From contig NZ_CP045372.1 in assembly GCF_009363555.1 (NCBI RefSeq), forward strand, positions 1,747,501 through 1,811,500: 64,000 bases of DNA, in the 5' to 3' direction. Position 1 is the stretch's first letter. Every line of letters begins with the position of its first letter. Below the pieces are notes generated by a model that ran no database searches, was not told where the DNA came from, and saw only the letters and a program-made list of their open reading frames with translations. Source of the stretch: Sulfitobacter sp. THAF37. GTDB taxonomy: Bacteria > Pseudomonadota > Alphaproteobacteria > Rhodobacterales > Rhodobacteraceae. Positions 1 through 12,660 of the stretch are shown here, piece by piece. The position numbers and the translations under genes were made by a program.

Positions 1-1391
1 TGGACGGCGTTCCATTCCGCGATCGCCGCCCGCCGCGCGGTGTAATCGCAGCCCTCCGCCAGCCGGTCGGTCAGTGCGTTGATGACGCAATCGGTCACTG
101 GCTGGTGATAGGGCGTCGTCTGCACGCCGTCCGGCGGGGCGGGCGGCGCCTTGGCCGGGGCAGGCGCGCCGCCGCGCGATGTGTTGTCTTCCGCCGGGGT
201 GGCGGTCACGGGCGCGCTGCCTGTCTCGATATGAGGCTGGTCGCCGCGCCTATCGGCGTAGTAGTTGGCCCGCCGCACCGCCAGCGGGTCCAAGCCGCGC
301 GCATGTGCGATATGGTCCATCACTTTTTCGATCCCCATCATCCCCTGCGGCCCGCCGAAGCCGCGAAAGGCGGTGGCGGACTGGGTGTTGGTGCGCAGCC
401 GGTGCGAGGTGATCGACACATGCTCAAGGTGATAGGCGTTGTCGGCGTGCAGCATGGCCCGGTCCGCCACGGGCAGGCTCAGGTCCATGGCCCAGCCGCA
501 GCGGGCGTATTGGGTAAAGGCCAGCGCCAGGATGCGGCCCGCGTCGTCGAAACCAACGTCATAGTCGATGCGGAAATCGTGTCTCTTGCCGGTCACGATC
601 ATGTCGTCGTCGCGGTCATAGCGCATCTTGCAGGGTCGCCCGCTGTGCCGCGCGGCCACGGCACAGGCGATGGCCAGTGCGTTGCCCTGGCTTTCCTTGC
701 CGCCGAAACCGCCGCCCATGCGCCGGGTCTCGACCCGGACGGCGTGCATCGGCCGCCCGATGGCATGGGCCACCTTGTGCTGGATCTCGGTCGGGTGCTG
801 GGTCGACGAATGGATGACCATGTCTCCGTCGTCCTGCGGCAGGGCAAGTGCCGCCTGACCTTCGAGATAGAAATGCTCCTGGCCGCCGATGTGTACGCTG
901 CCCCTGCGCCGGTGCGCGGCGCGCGACAGGGCCGCCGCCGGGTCGCCCTTGGTATAGACCCGCGGCCCGTCCTCGAACCGGGCATCCGCGGCAAGCGCGT
1001 CCTCGATGCTCAGCACCGGCTTTTCCGCCGCGATCTCGACCGTGCCCAGCCGCGCCGCGCGCCGCGCCGCCAGATGCGATGTGGCGATCACCAGAAACAC
1101 CGGCTGGCCAAGGTAATGCACGGCCCCGGTCGCCAGCAGAGGCTCGTCGTGGTTGGAAGGCGAGCAATCCGCGTCGAAGGGCAGATCTCCGGCGGTCAAT
1201 ACCGCGACCACGCCGGGCGCCGCGCGCACCGGGTCCAGGTCCATCGCGGTGATCTTTCCGGCGGCGGCCCGGCTCAGCCCGAAGGCGAGGTGCAGCGTGT
1301 TGGCGGGCACGGGAATGTCATCGACATAGCGTGCCGCCCCCGTCACATGCAGACGGGCGGCGTCATGGGGCAGGGGGCGTGCGATGCTCAT
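1..1391 (-). CDS. xdhB: Xanthine dehydrogenase, molybdopterin-binding large subunit (partial)
   Basis: Large subunit of xanthine dehydrogenase, which oxidises hypoxanthine and xanthine to urate at a molybdenum cofactor in purine catabolism. The reading frame starts at ATG 1391 and runs leftward off the window, so only the N-terminal part is present. The translation begins [18 protein letters not shown] and contains [16 protein letters not shown], the GGFGGKESQ molybdopterin-contact loop and [10 protein letters not shown], all typical of XdhB. Its start codon overlaps the xdhA stop (ATGA at 1388-1391), so the two subunits are translationally coupled. Identification as XdhB rather than another molybdenum hydroxylase rests on these motifs and on the neighbouring XdhA. 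Confidence 0.93.
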   Translation of the reverse strand, partial: MSIARPLPHDAARLHVTGAARYVDDIPVPANTLHLAFGLSRAAAGKITAMDLDPVRAAPGVVAVLTAGDLPFDADCSPSNHDEPLLATGAVHYLGQPVFLVIATSHLAARRAARLGTVEIAAEKPVLSIEDALAADARFEDGPRVYTKGDPAAALSRAAHRRRGSVHIGGQEHFYLEGQAALALPQDDGDMVIHSSTQHPTEIQHKVAHAIGRPMHAVRVETRRMGGGFGGKESQGNALAIACAVAARHSGRPCKMRYDRDDDMIVTGKRHDFRIDYDVGFDDAGRILALAFTQYARCGWAMDLSLPVADRAMLHADNAYHLEHVSITSHRLRTNTQSATAFRGFGGPQGMMGIEKVMDHIAHARGLDPLAVRRANYYADRRGDQPHIETGSAPVTATPAEDNTSRGGAPAPAKAPPAPPDGVQTTPYHQPVTDCVINALTDRLAEGCDYTARRAAIAEWNAV

Positions 1392-2779
1392 GCGCTCACC
1401 TGCCCGACATCGGTGATCTGGCCGGAGAGGTCATGGAAATAGCGCAGCAGCATGTTCTGTGCGGTCTGCATCCGGTAGCGGGCAGAGGCGCGCATGTCGG
1501 ACATCGGCTCGAAATCCTCCGTCAGGGCGGCCATCGCGGTGTGAAAGCTGTCGGCGGTGAAGGGGGCACCGGTCAGCGCCGCTTCGGCTGCGGCGGCGCG
1601 TTTCGGGGTGCCCGCCATGCCGCCGAAGGCGATGCGGGCGCGCGTGATGGTCTGGTCCTGCCGGGTGAGGTTGAGACAGCCGCAGACGGCGGAAATGTCC
1701 TGATCGAAGCGTTTCGACAGCTTGTAGCAGCGCAGGTTGTCGGGCTGTTTGGGCAGGCTGATCGCTTCGACGAATTCGCCTTGGGCGCGGTCCTGCCTGC
1801 CGTAGGCGACAAAGAAATCCTCCAGCGGGAGGCTGCGGCGCGTGTCGCCGTGACGCAGGTGCAGCGTCGCCCCCAGCGCGATCAGCGCGGGCGGCCCGTC
1901 GCCGATGGGAGAGCCGTTGGCGATATTGCCGCCGATGGTGGCGGCATTGCGGACCTGCACCGACCCGTAGCGCCGCAGCATGCTGCCGAGGCTGGGGTGG
2001 TGCGGGGCGATATGGGCCTCCAGCGCGGTGAGGCTGGTCATCGCCCCGATGCGCCAGTGATCGCCCTGGTCCGTGATGCCGCGCAGGTCGGCGCACCGGT
2101 TCAGGAAGGCGACATCGCCCAGATCGCGGAATTGCTTCGTGACCCACAGGCCCACGTCGGTGGCCCCGGCGATCAGCGTCGCCTCGGGATGATCGGCGTA
2201 CCAGCGCGCCAGTTCGTCGGAATGCGCGGGGTGCAGGACCCGGGGGGCCAGCCCCCCGGACCCCCCGGTGGTATTTTCGGAACAATGAAGAGACAGGTTT
2301 TCCAGATGCGCGGGGGGCGGTGCGGATTCTGCCGCTTGAGCGGCGCGGATGATCGGGGCATAGCCCGTACAGCGGCAGAGGTTGCCGGAGAGCTGCGTGT
2401 CGTGGTCGGTTCTGCCGTTGAGATGGGCGCAGGCCATGGAGACCGCGAAGCCCGGCGTGCAGAAGCCGCATTGGCTGCCGTGGTGGTCCACAAGCGCCTG
2501 CTGCACCGGGTGCAGGGTGCCGTCGGGGGCGCTGAGCCCTTCGACCGTGGTGACGTGGCAGCCCGCGATCTGGGGCAGGAACAGGATGCAGCCGTTGAGT
2601 GCGCGGGCGCCGTCGGCGTCAGTGATCATCACCGTGCAGGCCCCGCAGTCGCCTTCGTTGCAGCCTTCCTTGGTGCCGGTCAGCCCGCGCGCTTCGCGCA
2701 GCCAGTCGAGCAGGGTGGTGGTGGGGGACACGCCGGTCAGCGACACGGGTTCTCCGTTCAGAAGAAACGTGATGTCCAT
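1388..2779 (-). CDS. xdhA: Xanthine dehydrogenase small subunit (2Fe-2S and FAD domains)
   Basis: 463-residue small subunit carrying the two [2Fe-2S] clusters and FAD that pass electrons from the molybdenum site of XdhB to NAD+. The first ferredoxin-like cluster uses Cys40, Cys45, Cys48 and Cys64 ([11 protein letters not shown]). The second uses Cys104, Cys107, Cys135 and Cys137 (GSQCGFC, LCRC). A FAD-binding domain follows ([26 protein letters not shown]). First gene of the xdhAB pair; a typical operon partner, xdhC, would lie beyond the window. The linker between the iron-sulfur and FAD domains ([15 protein letters not shown]) is encoded by a GC-rich palindromic stretch that looks like an in-frame copy of a dispersed repeat. 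Confidence 0.95.
   Translation of the reverse strand: MDITFLLNGEPVSLTGVSPTTTLLDWLREARGLTGTKEGCNEGDCGACTVMITDADGARALNGCILFLPQIAGCHVTTVEGLSAPDGTLHPVQQALVDHHGSQCGFCTPGFAVSMACAHLNGRTDHDTQLSGNLCRCTGYAPIIRAAQAAESAPPPAHLENLSLHCSENTTGGSGGLAPRVLHPAHSDELARWYADHPEATLIAGATDVGLWVTKQFRDLGDVAFLNRCADLRGITDQGDHWRIGAMTSLTALEAHIAPHHPSLGSMLRRYGSVQVRNAATIGGNIANGSPIGDGPPALIALGATLHLRHGDTRRSLPLEDFFVAYGRQDRAQGEFVEAISLPKQPDNLRCYKLSKRFDQDISAVCGCLNLTRQDQTITRARIAFGGMAGTPKRAAAAEAALTGAPFTADSFHTAMAALTEDFEPMSDMRASARYRMQTAQNMLLRYFHDLSGQITDVGQVSA
2242..2296. repeat. Palindromic repeat-like sequence inside xdhA
   Basis: The plus strand holds GGGGGGCCAGCCCCCC (2242-2257), a perfect hairpin, then a G/C block and GGTATTTTCGGAACAATGA. 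This resembles short intergenic elements seen in roseobacters, and a related fragment (GGATATTTGGGACCGAAAAG) lies just before lysA at 54674-54693. Here it encodes the domain linker of XdhA without breaking the frame. Assignment as a repeat rests on these two copies only. Confidence 0.4.
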
Positions 2780-2967
2780 TGTGGAAACCTGTCGCCTTAC
2801 CGGGAATGGCGGCCGTTTCTGCGCCCCCTCGATGCGACGTAGAAGAGGAGCGGCCCGTTTACGTCTGCCAGATTAGGGAATTTCGCGCCGTGCTGGCAAG
2901 CAAAAGCGCGCGGCCGCGGTGTTAAAACCCGGTCGGGGCCAGCGGTTGCCGGTTGAACAGGCGCCGG

Positions 2968-3444
2968 TCAGTCGCCCAGCGTGGCGGCAAGCGCCGCCAT
3001 CTGATCCGCCGCCGTGCCCCAGCCTTCGTGAAAGCCCATGTCGAGGTGCTTTTGCCGGTCTGCGTCGGTCGCGTGCTTGACCCGGGCGGTGTAGCGGGTG
3101 CCGCCTTCGACCGCCTCCAGCGTGATGATGCCGGTCATGAAGCCGCTGGCGAGCGGGCGGAAACCGGGCCCCAATGCGTCGGTGAAGGTAAACCGCCGCG
3201 CCGGTTCGGCTTCGAGGACGCAGCCTGCCTGGGCGTCGAAGTCGGTGCCGTCCGGGGCCTGCATCGCGGTCAGGAAGATCCCGCCCGGCGTCGGATCGAC
3301 CTCGGCACGGGTCACTTTGTAGGGCGCGGGGCAGAACCACCGCTTCAGCAGCTCCGGTTCGGTCCAGCAGCGCCAGAGCGTGTGAGGGGACGCCGCGATG
3401 GTGCGGGTCAGTTCCAGGTCGAGCTTGGGGTCATGATCGGTCAT
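2968..3444 (-). CDS. SRPBCC / AHSA1 family protein
   Basis: 158-residue START-like (SRPBCC) protein of the AHSA1 group, a helix-grip fold that binds hydrophobic ligands. Visible family signs are the N-terminal ELTRTIAASPHTLWRCWTEP, the WFCPAP segment, GGIFLTAMQAPDG and the C-terminal MGFHEGWGTAADQMAALA. It starts at ATG 3444, overlapping the stop of the upstream ArsR gene (3441-3443), so the two are an operon. ArsR-AHSA1 pairs are common in Proteobacteria; the ligand is generally unknown and nothing here identifies it. Confidence 0.88.
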   Translation of the reverse strand: MTDHDPKLDLELTRTIAASPHTLWRCWTEPELLKRWFCPAPYKVTRAEVDPTPGGIFLTAMQAPDGTDFDAQAGCVLEAEPARRFTFTDALGPGFRPLASGFMTGIITLEAVEGGTRYTARVKHATDADRQKHLDMGFHEGWGTAADQMAALAATLGD

Positions 3445-3773
3445 GTGGTGTTCTTTTCCAGTGAGAGGGCCAGTGCGTCGAGCCGGTCGAGCCGCGTTTC
3501 CCAGACCTGGCGCTGCCAGGCGAGCCAGCCCTGCACCTCCATCAGCGGGGCGGCTTCGATATGGCAGGTCCGCACGCGGCCTTTCTTGACCGACCGTACC
3601 AGGCCCGCGTCCTCCAGCACCTTGAGGTGACGCATGAACGTGGGCAGGGCCATGTCGTGCGGTTCGGCCAGTTCGGAGACCGAGGCGGGGCCACCCGCCA
3701 GCCGTTCCACCACCGCGCGGCGGGTGGCATCCGACAGGGTGGCAAAAACGAGATCAAGACGCTGTTGGCTCAT
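3441..3773 (-). CDS. ArsR-family transcriptional regulator
   Basis: 110-residue winged-helix repressor of the ArsR/SmtB type. The core reads FATLSDATRRAVVERLAGGP, followed by the recognition helix region (ALPTFMRHLKVLEDAGLV) and a wing (RSVKKGRVRTCHIE). No metal-binding CXC motif is present, which fits the non-metal branch usually paired with SRPBCC proteins. It leads the operon with the AHSA1-like gene and is divergent from dnaE. A 6-bp-arm palindrome at 3814-3831, about 40 bp upstream of its start, is a likely autoregulatory operator. Confidence 0.9.
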   Translation of the reverse strand: MSQQRLDLVFATLSDATRRAVVERLAGGPASVSELAEPHDMALPTFMRHLKVLEDAGLVRSVKKGRVRTCHIEAAPLMEVQGWLAWQRQVWETRLDRLDALALSLEKNTT

Positions 3774-3813
3774 GCGGCCACTATGCCTGCGTGCGGGGGG
3801 CAGTCAACAGAAA

Positions 3814-3831
3814 CTTAGCCGTTAAGCTAAG
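3814..3831. promoter_or_regulatory. Candidate ArsR operator
   Basis: Perfect inverted repeat CTTAGC-N6-GCTAAG in the AT-rich gap between the divergent arsR-like gene (start 3773) and dnaE (start 3898). Size and position fit an autoregulated ArsR-type operator; binding is inferred. Confidence 0.5.
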
Positions 3832-3897
3832 TAATTATCTGCTGTCGGCGACCTGCCGCCGATTGCCCCCCCGCAGCGGGCTGGGTACGGTTGGCGC

Positions 3898-7434
<3,537 letters not shown>

Positions 7435-7522
7435 ACCGGAACCTGCCGCTTGCGACGGTGTCGGCCTGCATTGCTGGACCTCATCCGCGCGCTGCGGTAA
7501 ATAACGGCAACTTCCGGGGGGC

Positions 7523-8326
7523 TTGGCCATCTTACGATCCACACTTCTGATAGCTGCGCTTCTGGCGCTTGGCGCCTGCGGTGATCCGCTGGACGGACTC
7601 GACCGGATCAACGAGGTGGATCTGGCAGATGACGATCCCGCGGTGCAGGCCCTGCCGGACGATGCGGAAGTCGCGCGCGAGGGGTTCTTCGGCACCGGTG
7701 CCGCTTCGGGCGGAGAGGGGGCCGTGGTGCCCGGCGACGAGGACGCCGAAACCGCCCGTGAACCGGCCCGGCGCGGTGGCGGGCTGTTCGGTCTTTTCGG
7801 CGGCGGTGGGGGCAGCCGCGCCTCCCGCGAAAGGTCAGACGTGCGGGACGTGGCCTATGGCGATGTCCTGCCCTACGGCGTGGTTGCCCGCGTCTGCGAC
7901 GCCAAGGGGCAATCCCTGGGGTCGAAAATCGAAAACGCCCCGGCGCGCGGCTATGCGCTGCACGATTCCGCGCCGGGCGCGGCTGTGGCGCGGACCTTCT
8001 ATGTCACCGGGTTCTCCGACGGCTGCCCGCGTCAGTTCACTGCCGCCAACGTGCTGCTGGGCGCGCCGTCGCTCTATGAACAGTTGCACTACGGTCCGGG
8101 CGGAGAGAACCTGCCGGTGGGGTCAACCGACCGGGCCTACGAAGAGATAAAGCGCGACGTCTGCGGCGCGGGGCAGGGCAAACCCTGCGGGTCCCGGATC
8201 GGCCGGATGGACAGGAACACCTTCTTCGTCAGCGCCTACGACAGTTTCGGCAATTCCAGCCGCTGGACCGAATTCCTGATCCATGAGGGCGACGTGATCG
8301 CCACCGCCACCAAGACCAGCGGCTGA
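7523..8326 (+). CDS. Putative lipoprotein, function unknown
   Basis: 267-residue predicted outer-envelope lipoprotein. It starts at TTG 7523 preceded by a G-rich ribosome-binding stretch; the N-terminus ILRSTLLIAALLALGAC ends in a lipobox with Cys19. A low-complexity linker (GGGLFGLFGGGGG) separates an acidic N-terminal part from a C-terminal domain containing YGDVLPYGVVARVCDAKG, FYVTGFSDGCPRQFTAANV and FVSAYDSFGNSSRWTEFLIH. This arrangement is common in Rhodobacteraceae but I know of no assigned function. It is followed by a double palindrome at 8331-8375, probably its terminator. Confidence 0.82.
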   Translation: MAILRSTLLIAALLALGACGDPLDGLDRINEVDLADDDPAVQALPDDAEVAREGFFGTGAASGGEGAVVPGDEDAETAREPARRGGGLFGLFGGGGGSRASRERSDVRDVAYGDVLPYGVVARVCDAKGQSLGSKIENAPARGYALHDSAPGAAVARTFYVTGFSDGCPRQFTAANVLLGAPSLYEQLHYGPGGENLPVGSTDRAYEEIKRDVCGAGQGKPCGSRIGRMDRNTFFVSAYDSFGNSSRWTEFLIHEGDVIATATKTSG

Positions 8327-8330
8327 GCGG

Positions 8331-8375
8331 CCGGAATTTTCGAAAATTCCGGGCAAAATTCTTTGAAGAATTTTG
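8331..8375. terminator. Tandem palindromes between convergent genes
   Basis: Two adjacent hairpins: a perfect 22-nt palindrome CCGGAATTTTCGAAAATTCC(GG) at 8331-8352 and CAAAATTCTT-TG-AAGAATTTTG at 8354-8375. They lie between the convergent lipoprotein gene (stop 8326) and slyX (stop 8397) and have A/T runs on both strands, so they probably act as a bidirectional terminator. Confidence 0.65.
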
Positions 8376-8396
8376 GCGCCCGGGGGCGGCACTGGT

Positions 8397-8591
8397 TCAA
8401 TAATGCGGCGGGCGTTCGTCTCCCAGCACGATACCCGCGCCCTGGCTCGCCTCCCGCTCGCCTTCGCGCTGCATCAGCATCTGCACGCGCCGCGTGAGCG
8501 TGGCGATTTCACCCTCCTGTCGGGCGACCACATCCGACAGGTCATCGACCATGCGGCTGAGGTGGGCGATCTGTTCTTCGAGTCTTTCCAT
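8397..8591 (-). CDS. slyX: SlyX family protein
   Basis: 64-residue coiled-coil protein matching SlyX in size and pattern: MERLEEQIAHLSRMVDDLSD at the N-terminus, heptad-like leucines and a conserved C-terminal PPHY. SlyX is a small cytoplasmic protein of unknown molecular role. Monocistronic here, convergent with the upstream lipoprotein gene and divergent from hisS. Confidence 0.88.
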   Translation of the reverse strand: MERLEEQIAHLSRMVDDLSDVVARQEGEIATLTRRVQMLMQREGEREASQGAGIVLGDERPPHY

Positions 8592-8751
8592 GATGCGTTC
8601 CTAGCATGGAGAAAGGCCGCCTGAAATGCCTGTTGTCGATGGATATGCACCGCGGAAAAGACCAAGGCCACCCCGCCCCGCTCCGCTTGCCCTCGAAAGG
8701 GGGCTGGGGTAGAGGCAGGGCGCACGAACCGCGCTGACAGGAACAGGTATC

Positions 8752-10245
8752 ATGGCCAAGCCCAAGAAGACCCCCCGCCCCAGGGCCGAAACCCCTAAAG
8801 GGTTCCGCGACTACTTTGGCGCCGAGGTCACGCATCGGGCCGAGATGCTGCGCAAGATTGCCGCCGTCTATCACCGCTACGGGTTCGACGCGCTGGAAAG
8901 CTCCGGGGTCGAGACGGTGGAGGCGCTGGGCAAGTTCCTGCCCGACGTCGACCGCCCCAATGAGGGCGTCTTTGCCTGGCAGGAGGACGCCGAGGGCGAC
9001 AAGCCCGGCGACTGGCTGGCGCTGCGGTATGACCTGACCGCCCCGCTGGCGCGGGTCTATGCCCAGCATCGAAATGACCTGCCGACGCCCTACCGGCGTT
9101 ACGCGATGGGGCCGGTCTGGCGCAACGAAAAGCCGGGGCCGGGGCGGTTTCGCCAGTTCTATCAATGTGATGCGGACACCGTCGGCGCGCCGAGCGTGGC
9201 GGCGGACGCCGAGATCTGCGCCATGCTGGCCGATTGCCTGGAAGAAGTCGGAATCGCGCGCGGCGACTACATCGTGCGGGTGAACAATCGCAAGGTCCTG
9301 AACGGCGTGCTGGAGGTGGCGGGCCTGTCGGGGGACGACAAGGAAGCCGAGCGCGGGATCGTTCTGCGAGCCATCGACAAGCTGGACCGGCTGGGGCCGG
9401 AAGGCGTGCGCGCCCTGCTGGGTGAAGGCCGCAAGGACGAGAGCGGGGACTTTACCAAGGGTGCGGGGCTGGACGGCCCACAGGCCGATGTCGTGATGGG
9501 CTTCATGCAGGCCAAAGGCGCGTCGGGTGCCGAAACAGTTGACCGCCTTCGCAGCCTCGTTGCCGGATCAGACATCGGTATGCAGGGCGTGGATGAACTG
9601 AACCTGATCTCTGACCTGCTGAAAGCGGGCGGATACGGGCCCGACCGGGTTGAGATCGACCCCTCCGTCGTGCGCGGCCTCGGCTACTACACCGGCCCTG
9701 TCTTCGAAGCCGAACTCACCTTCGAAATCCAGGATGAGAAGGGCCGCACCCGCAACTTCGGCTCTGTCGCGGGCGGCGGGCGGTATGACGACCTGGTGAA
9801 ACGCTTCACCGGGCAGGAAGTGCCCGCCACCGGTGTTTCCATCGGCGTGGACCGGCTGCTGGCCGCGCTGGCGATGAAGACCGAGGGCGCGGCCCCCGAT
9901 CCCGGACCCGTGGTCGTGACGGTAATGGACCGCGACCGCATGGCCGATTATCAGGCGATGGTGGCCGAGCTGCGGCAGGCGGGTATCCGGGCGGAGGTCT
10001 ATCTGGGCAATCCCAAGAACTTCGGCAACCAACTGAAATACGCCGACAAGCGGGGCAGCCCCGTCGCCGTCATCGAAGGCGGAGATGAAAACGCCCGCGG
10101 CGTGGTGCAGATCAAGGACCTGATCCTAGGGGCGAAGATCGCGCAAAGCGCCACCCATGAGGAATGGAAGGACCGGCCCAGCCAGTACGAGGTGCCGCGC
10201 GACCAGCTGGTGGCCAGGGTTCGCGACATACTGGACAACCAGTGA
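8752..10245 (+). CDS. hisS: Histidyl-tRNA synthetase
   Basis: 497-residue class II aminoacyl-tRNA synthetase charging tRNA-His. Motif 1 begins at GFRDYFGAE, motif 2 is in [20 protein letters not shown] followed by [10 protein letters not shown], and the histidine-specific loop is GLGYYTG. Motif 3 is [13 protein letters not shown]. The C-terminal anticodon-binding domain ([17 protein letters not shown].., [19 protein letters not shown]) completes it. ATG 8752. Its TGA (10243-10245) overlaps the hisZ start, so hisS-hisZ-hisG form one operon. Confidence 0.97.
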   Translation: MAKPKKTPRPRAETPKGFRDYFGAEVTHRAEMLRKIAAVYHRYGFDALESSGVETVEALGKFLPDVDRPNEGVFAWQEDAEGDKPGDWLALRYDLTAPLARVYAQHRNDLPTPYRRYAMGPVWRNEKPGPGRFRQFYQCDADTVGAPSVAADAEICAMLADCLEEVGIARGDYIVRVNNRKVLNGVLEVAGLSGDDKEAERGIVLRAIDKLDRLGPEGVRALLGEGRKDESGDFTKGAGLDGPQADVVMGFMQAKGASGAETVDRLRSLVAGSDIGMQGVDELNLISDLLKAGGYGPDRVEIDPSVVRGLGYYTGPVFEAELTFEIQDEKGRTRNFGSVAGGGRYDDLVKRFTGQEVPATGVSIGVDRLLAALAMKTEGAAPDPGPVVVTVMDRDRMADYQAMVAELRQAGIRAEVYLGNPKNFGNQLKYADKRGSPVAVIEGGDENARGVVQIKDLILGAKIAQSATHEEWKDRPSQYEVPRDQLVARVRDILDNQ

Positions 10246-11324
10246 TGCCCACACGCTCCGAAACCCTGGCCCGCGCGGCCAGCCTGCGCGCGATGTTCGA
10301 GGCGCAGGGCGCTGCGCTGGTGGAACCGCCGATCCTGCAACCGGCGGCCACGCTGCTGGAACTTTACGGCGAGGACATGCGCGCGCGCGCCTATGTGACT
10401 TCCGATGCGCTGCGGGGCGAGCAGATGCTGCGCCCGGACTTCACGGTGCCGGTGGTGCAGATGCACATGGCCGAAGGCGCGGAACCCGCGCGCTATACCT
10501 ACGCGGGCGAGGTGTTTCGCCGCCAGGAGGAAGACCCGGACCGCGCCAATGAATATATCCAGGTCGGTTACGAGGTTTTCGACCCGACCGATCCGGCGGC
10601 GGCGGATGCCGAGGTTTTTGCCCTGATCGCCGAGGCGTTGCGCGGGCTGCCGCTGCGGGCGGTGACGGGGGATATCGGGCTTCTGATGGCGGCGGTGGAA
10701 GGGTTGCAGACCAGCGCCCGGCGCAAGCACGCCCTGATGAGGCATATCTGGCGACCCCGCCGGTTTCGCGCGCTCTTGGATCGGTTCGGGGGGCGGGTCC
10801 CGGTGCCGCCCAGCCGGGCCGCGCTGCTGGCGGGAAAGGCGGCCACCGACGCCCCGCTGATCGGGCTGCGCAGCCATGCCGACATCGAGGACCGCATCGC
10901 GGCCCTGCACGAGGACGCGGCGACACCGCCGCTGTCCGCCCGCGAGGTCGGGCAGATCGAGGCGCTGCTCGACGTGCGCGAAACCATGCCGCATGCCCTC
11001 AGCCGGCTGCACGATCTGGCGGTGGACATGCCCTATATCGCACCGGCGGTGGCCCGTATCGCAGCCCGGGAGAAGGCGCTGAAGGCGCGCGGCGTCGAGA
11101 CCGACAGCCTGATGTTCGAGGCCAGCTATGGCCGGTCGTCGATGGAATACTACGACGGTTTCGTCTTTGGCTTTCGGGCCGACGCGCGGGCCGACCTGCC
11201 GACGGTGGCGACCGGCGGGCGCTACGACGCGCTGACGCGGCAGCTGGGGCAGGGGCTGGCGATCCCGGCGGTGGGCGGCGTGATGCGCCCCGGGCTGATG
11301 CTGGAACTGGAGGGCACGGCATGA
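10245..11324 (+). CDS. hisZ: ATP phosphoribosyltransferase regulatory subunit HisZ
   Basis: 359-residue HisRS paralogue that lacks aminoacylation activity and acts as the regulatory subunit of short-form HisG in the first step of histidine synthesis. Chosen start ATG 10245 overlaps the hisS stop; the open frame extends further upstream without support. Class II synthetase-like features remain (LRPDFTVPVVQMH, YTYAGEVFRRQ, ATGGRYDALTRQLG) but the anticodon-binding domain is missing. The stop overlaps the hisG start by 4 bp (11321-11324). The presence of HisZ and the short HisG are mutually consistent. Confidence 0.93.
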   Translation: MPTRSETLARAASLRAMFEAQGAALVEPPILQPAATLLELYGEDMRARAYVTSDALRGEQMLRPDFTVPVVQMHMAEGAEPARYTYAGEVFRRQEEDPDRANEYIQVGYEVFDPTDPAAADAEVFALIAEALRGLPLRAVTGDIGLLMAAVEGLQTSARRKHALMRHIWRPRRFRALLDRFGGRVPVPPSRAALLAGKAATDAPLIGLRSHADIEDRIAALHEDAATPPLSAREVGQIEALLDVRETMPHALSRLHDLAVDMPYIAPAVARIAAREKALKARGVETDSLMFEASYGRSSMEYYDGFVFGFRADARADLPTVATGGRYDALTRQLGQGLAIPAVGGVMRPGLMLELEGTA

Positions 11325-12010
11325 CGCTCAAGCTCGGGGTGCCGTCCAAGGGTCGGCTGATGGAAAAGACGTTTCAATGGTTCGCACAGCATGGCATCAC
11401 GCTGCAGCGGACGGGATCGGACCGGGAATATGCCGGGGCCGTGGCCGGGATCGACGGGGTCAGCCTGATCCTGCTGTCGGCGGGCGAAATCCCGCGCGAA
11501 CTGGCCGCCGGGCGCATTCACCTGGGCGTCACCGGCACCGACCTGGTACACGAGAAGCTGGCGCTCTGGGAACAGCTGGTCGAACCGGTTGAGGAACTGG
11601 GCTTTGGCCATGCCGATCTGATCATCGCGGTGCCCAAGGCCTGGATCGACGTGGACACGCTGGACGATCTCGACGCCGCTGCCGCCGCCTTTCGCGCGGC
11701 GCATGGATTCCGCCTGCGGATCGCCACGAAATATCACCGGCTGGTCCGCAATTTCCTGCGCGACAGCGGCGTCGCCGACTACGCGCTGGTCGACAGCCAG
11801 GGCGCGACCGAAGGCACCGTGGCGAACGAGACCGCCGAGGCGATCGCCGACATCACCTCCAGCGGCGAGACCTTGCGCGCCAACCACCTCAAGGTGCTCT
11901 GCGACGGCATGGTCCTGCGCTCTCAGGCGACCCTCTGGCGCAGCCGCACCGCCCCGGTGGACGATGGGGTACGCGAAACGCTGAAGGAACTTGAGGCCCG
12001 GCTGGGATAG
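11321..12010 (+). CDS. hisG: ATP phosphoribosyltransferase, short form
   Basis: 229-residue catalytic subunit condensing ATP with PRPP to start histidine biosynthesis. It is the short form lacking the C-terminal regulatory domain and therefore requires HisZ, encoded immediately upstream. Family signs: LGVPSKGRLMEKT at the N-terminus, GVTGTDLVHEK, and the PRPP-binding stretch around DSQGATEGTVANETAEAIAD. Last gene of hisS-hisZ-hisG, followed by a GC-rich hairpin (about 12028-12050) and the convergent DUF1489 gene. Confidence 0.96.
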   Translation: MTLKLGVPSKGRLMEKTFQWFAQHGITLQRTGSDREYAGAVAGIDGVSLILLSAGEIPRELAAGRIHLGVTGTDLVHEKLALWEQLVEPVEELGFGHADLIIAVPKAWIDVDTLDDLDAAAAAFRAAHGFRLRIATKYHRLVRNFLRDSGVADYALVDSQGATEGTVANETAEAIADITSSGETLRANHLKVLCDGMVLRSQATLWRSRTAPVDDGVRETLKELEARLG

Positions 12011-12073
12011 GACCGACCGGGGCGGCGCGCCTGCCTGACCGTCAGGGCAGGGTGGCGCCTGGGCGCGACCTTC

Positions 12074-12505
12074 TCAGATCACCCCGATTTCCGCCAATGC
12101 GCGGTCCAGCTCGGTGGGCAGGGCCGTGTCGCCGGCCTCGCCCTTGCGCAGGTCGCGGGGGGCATCGGCGGGGTCGAGATAGCGCCAACCCTGAAACGGA
12201 CGGCGCAGCGCGGGCGAAACCCGGACGATCTCGGGGTCCAGCACGATGCCGCATCGGCGGATGCCGTCGCTGCCGATCTTCTCGTCGAATCCCAGGATGC
12301 GCTGGCGCGCCTGCACCTCGCCTTTGATCACCCAATAGATCGAGCCGCCGTTCAGCACCTCGGCCTCGCGTTTGGGCCACATCCGCGTGATGTGATAGTA
12401 TTTGCCGTCCTTGATCTGCTTGGACCGCTGACGCTGCCAGGTCTCCAGATCCTCGATGCTTTCGGTGCCGACGCTCAGCTTGATCAGATTGACGTGTTTA
12501 TCCAC
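12074..12505 (-). CDS. DUF1489 family protein
   Basis: 143-residue conserved alphaproteobacterial protein of unknown function. Family features are the start HVNLIKLSVGTESIEDLE, YYHITRMWPKREAEVL and VIKGEVQARQRILGF. I chose GTG 12505, giving VDKHVNLIKL, because a GGGGA box lies just upstream and other members begin near this point; an in-frame ATG at 12553 would add 16 poorly conserved residues. Convergent with hisG, divergent from nrdJ. A consensus DnaA-box-like 9-mer (TTATCCACA, 12498-12506) overlaps the start codon. Confidence 0.85.
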   Translation of the reverse strand: MDKHVNLIKLSVGTESIEDLETWQRQRSKQIKDGKYYHITRMWPKREAEVLNGGSIYWVIKGEVQARQRILGFDEKIGSDGIRRCGIVLDPEIVRVSPALRRPFQGWRYLDPADAPRDLRKGEAGDTALPTELDRALAEIGVI

Positions 12506-12660
12506 AGGCTTTTCCCCAGACTCACCCCCGAGCCACGAGATAGGGTAGCCCATCGCGCGGCACCGTCAAAGTGTGGTACATTGGCGCAGGAATTCGGGTG
12601 GTCAGTCTGATGGATTCTTGTTAGGTTGAGACCTTCCCTTCTGCATCACAGGAATCGCCC

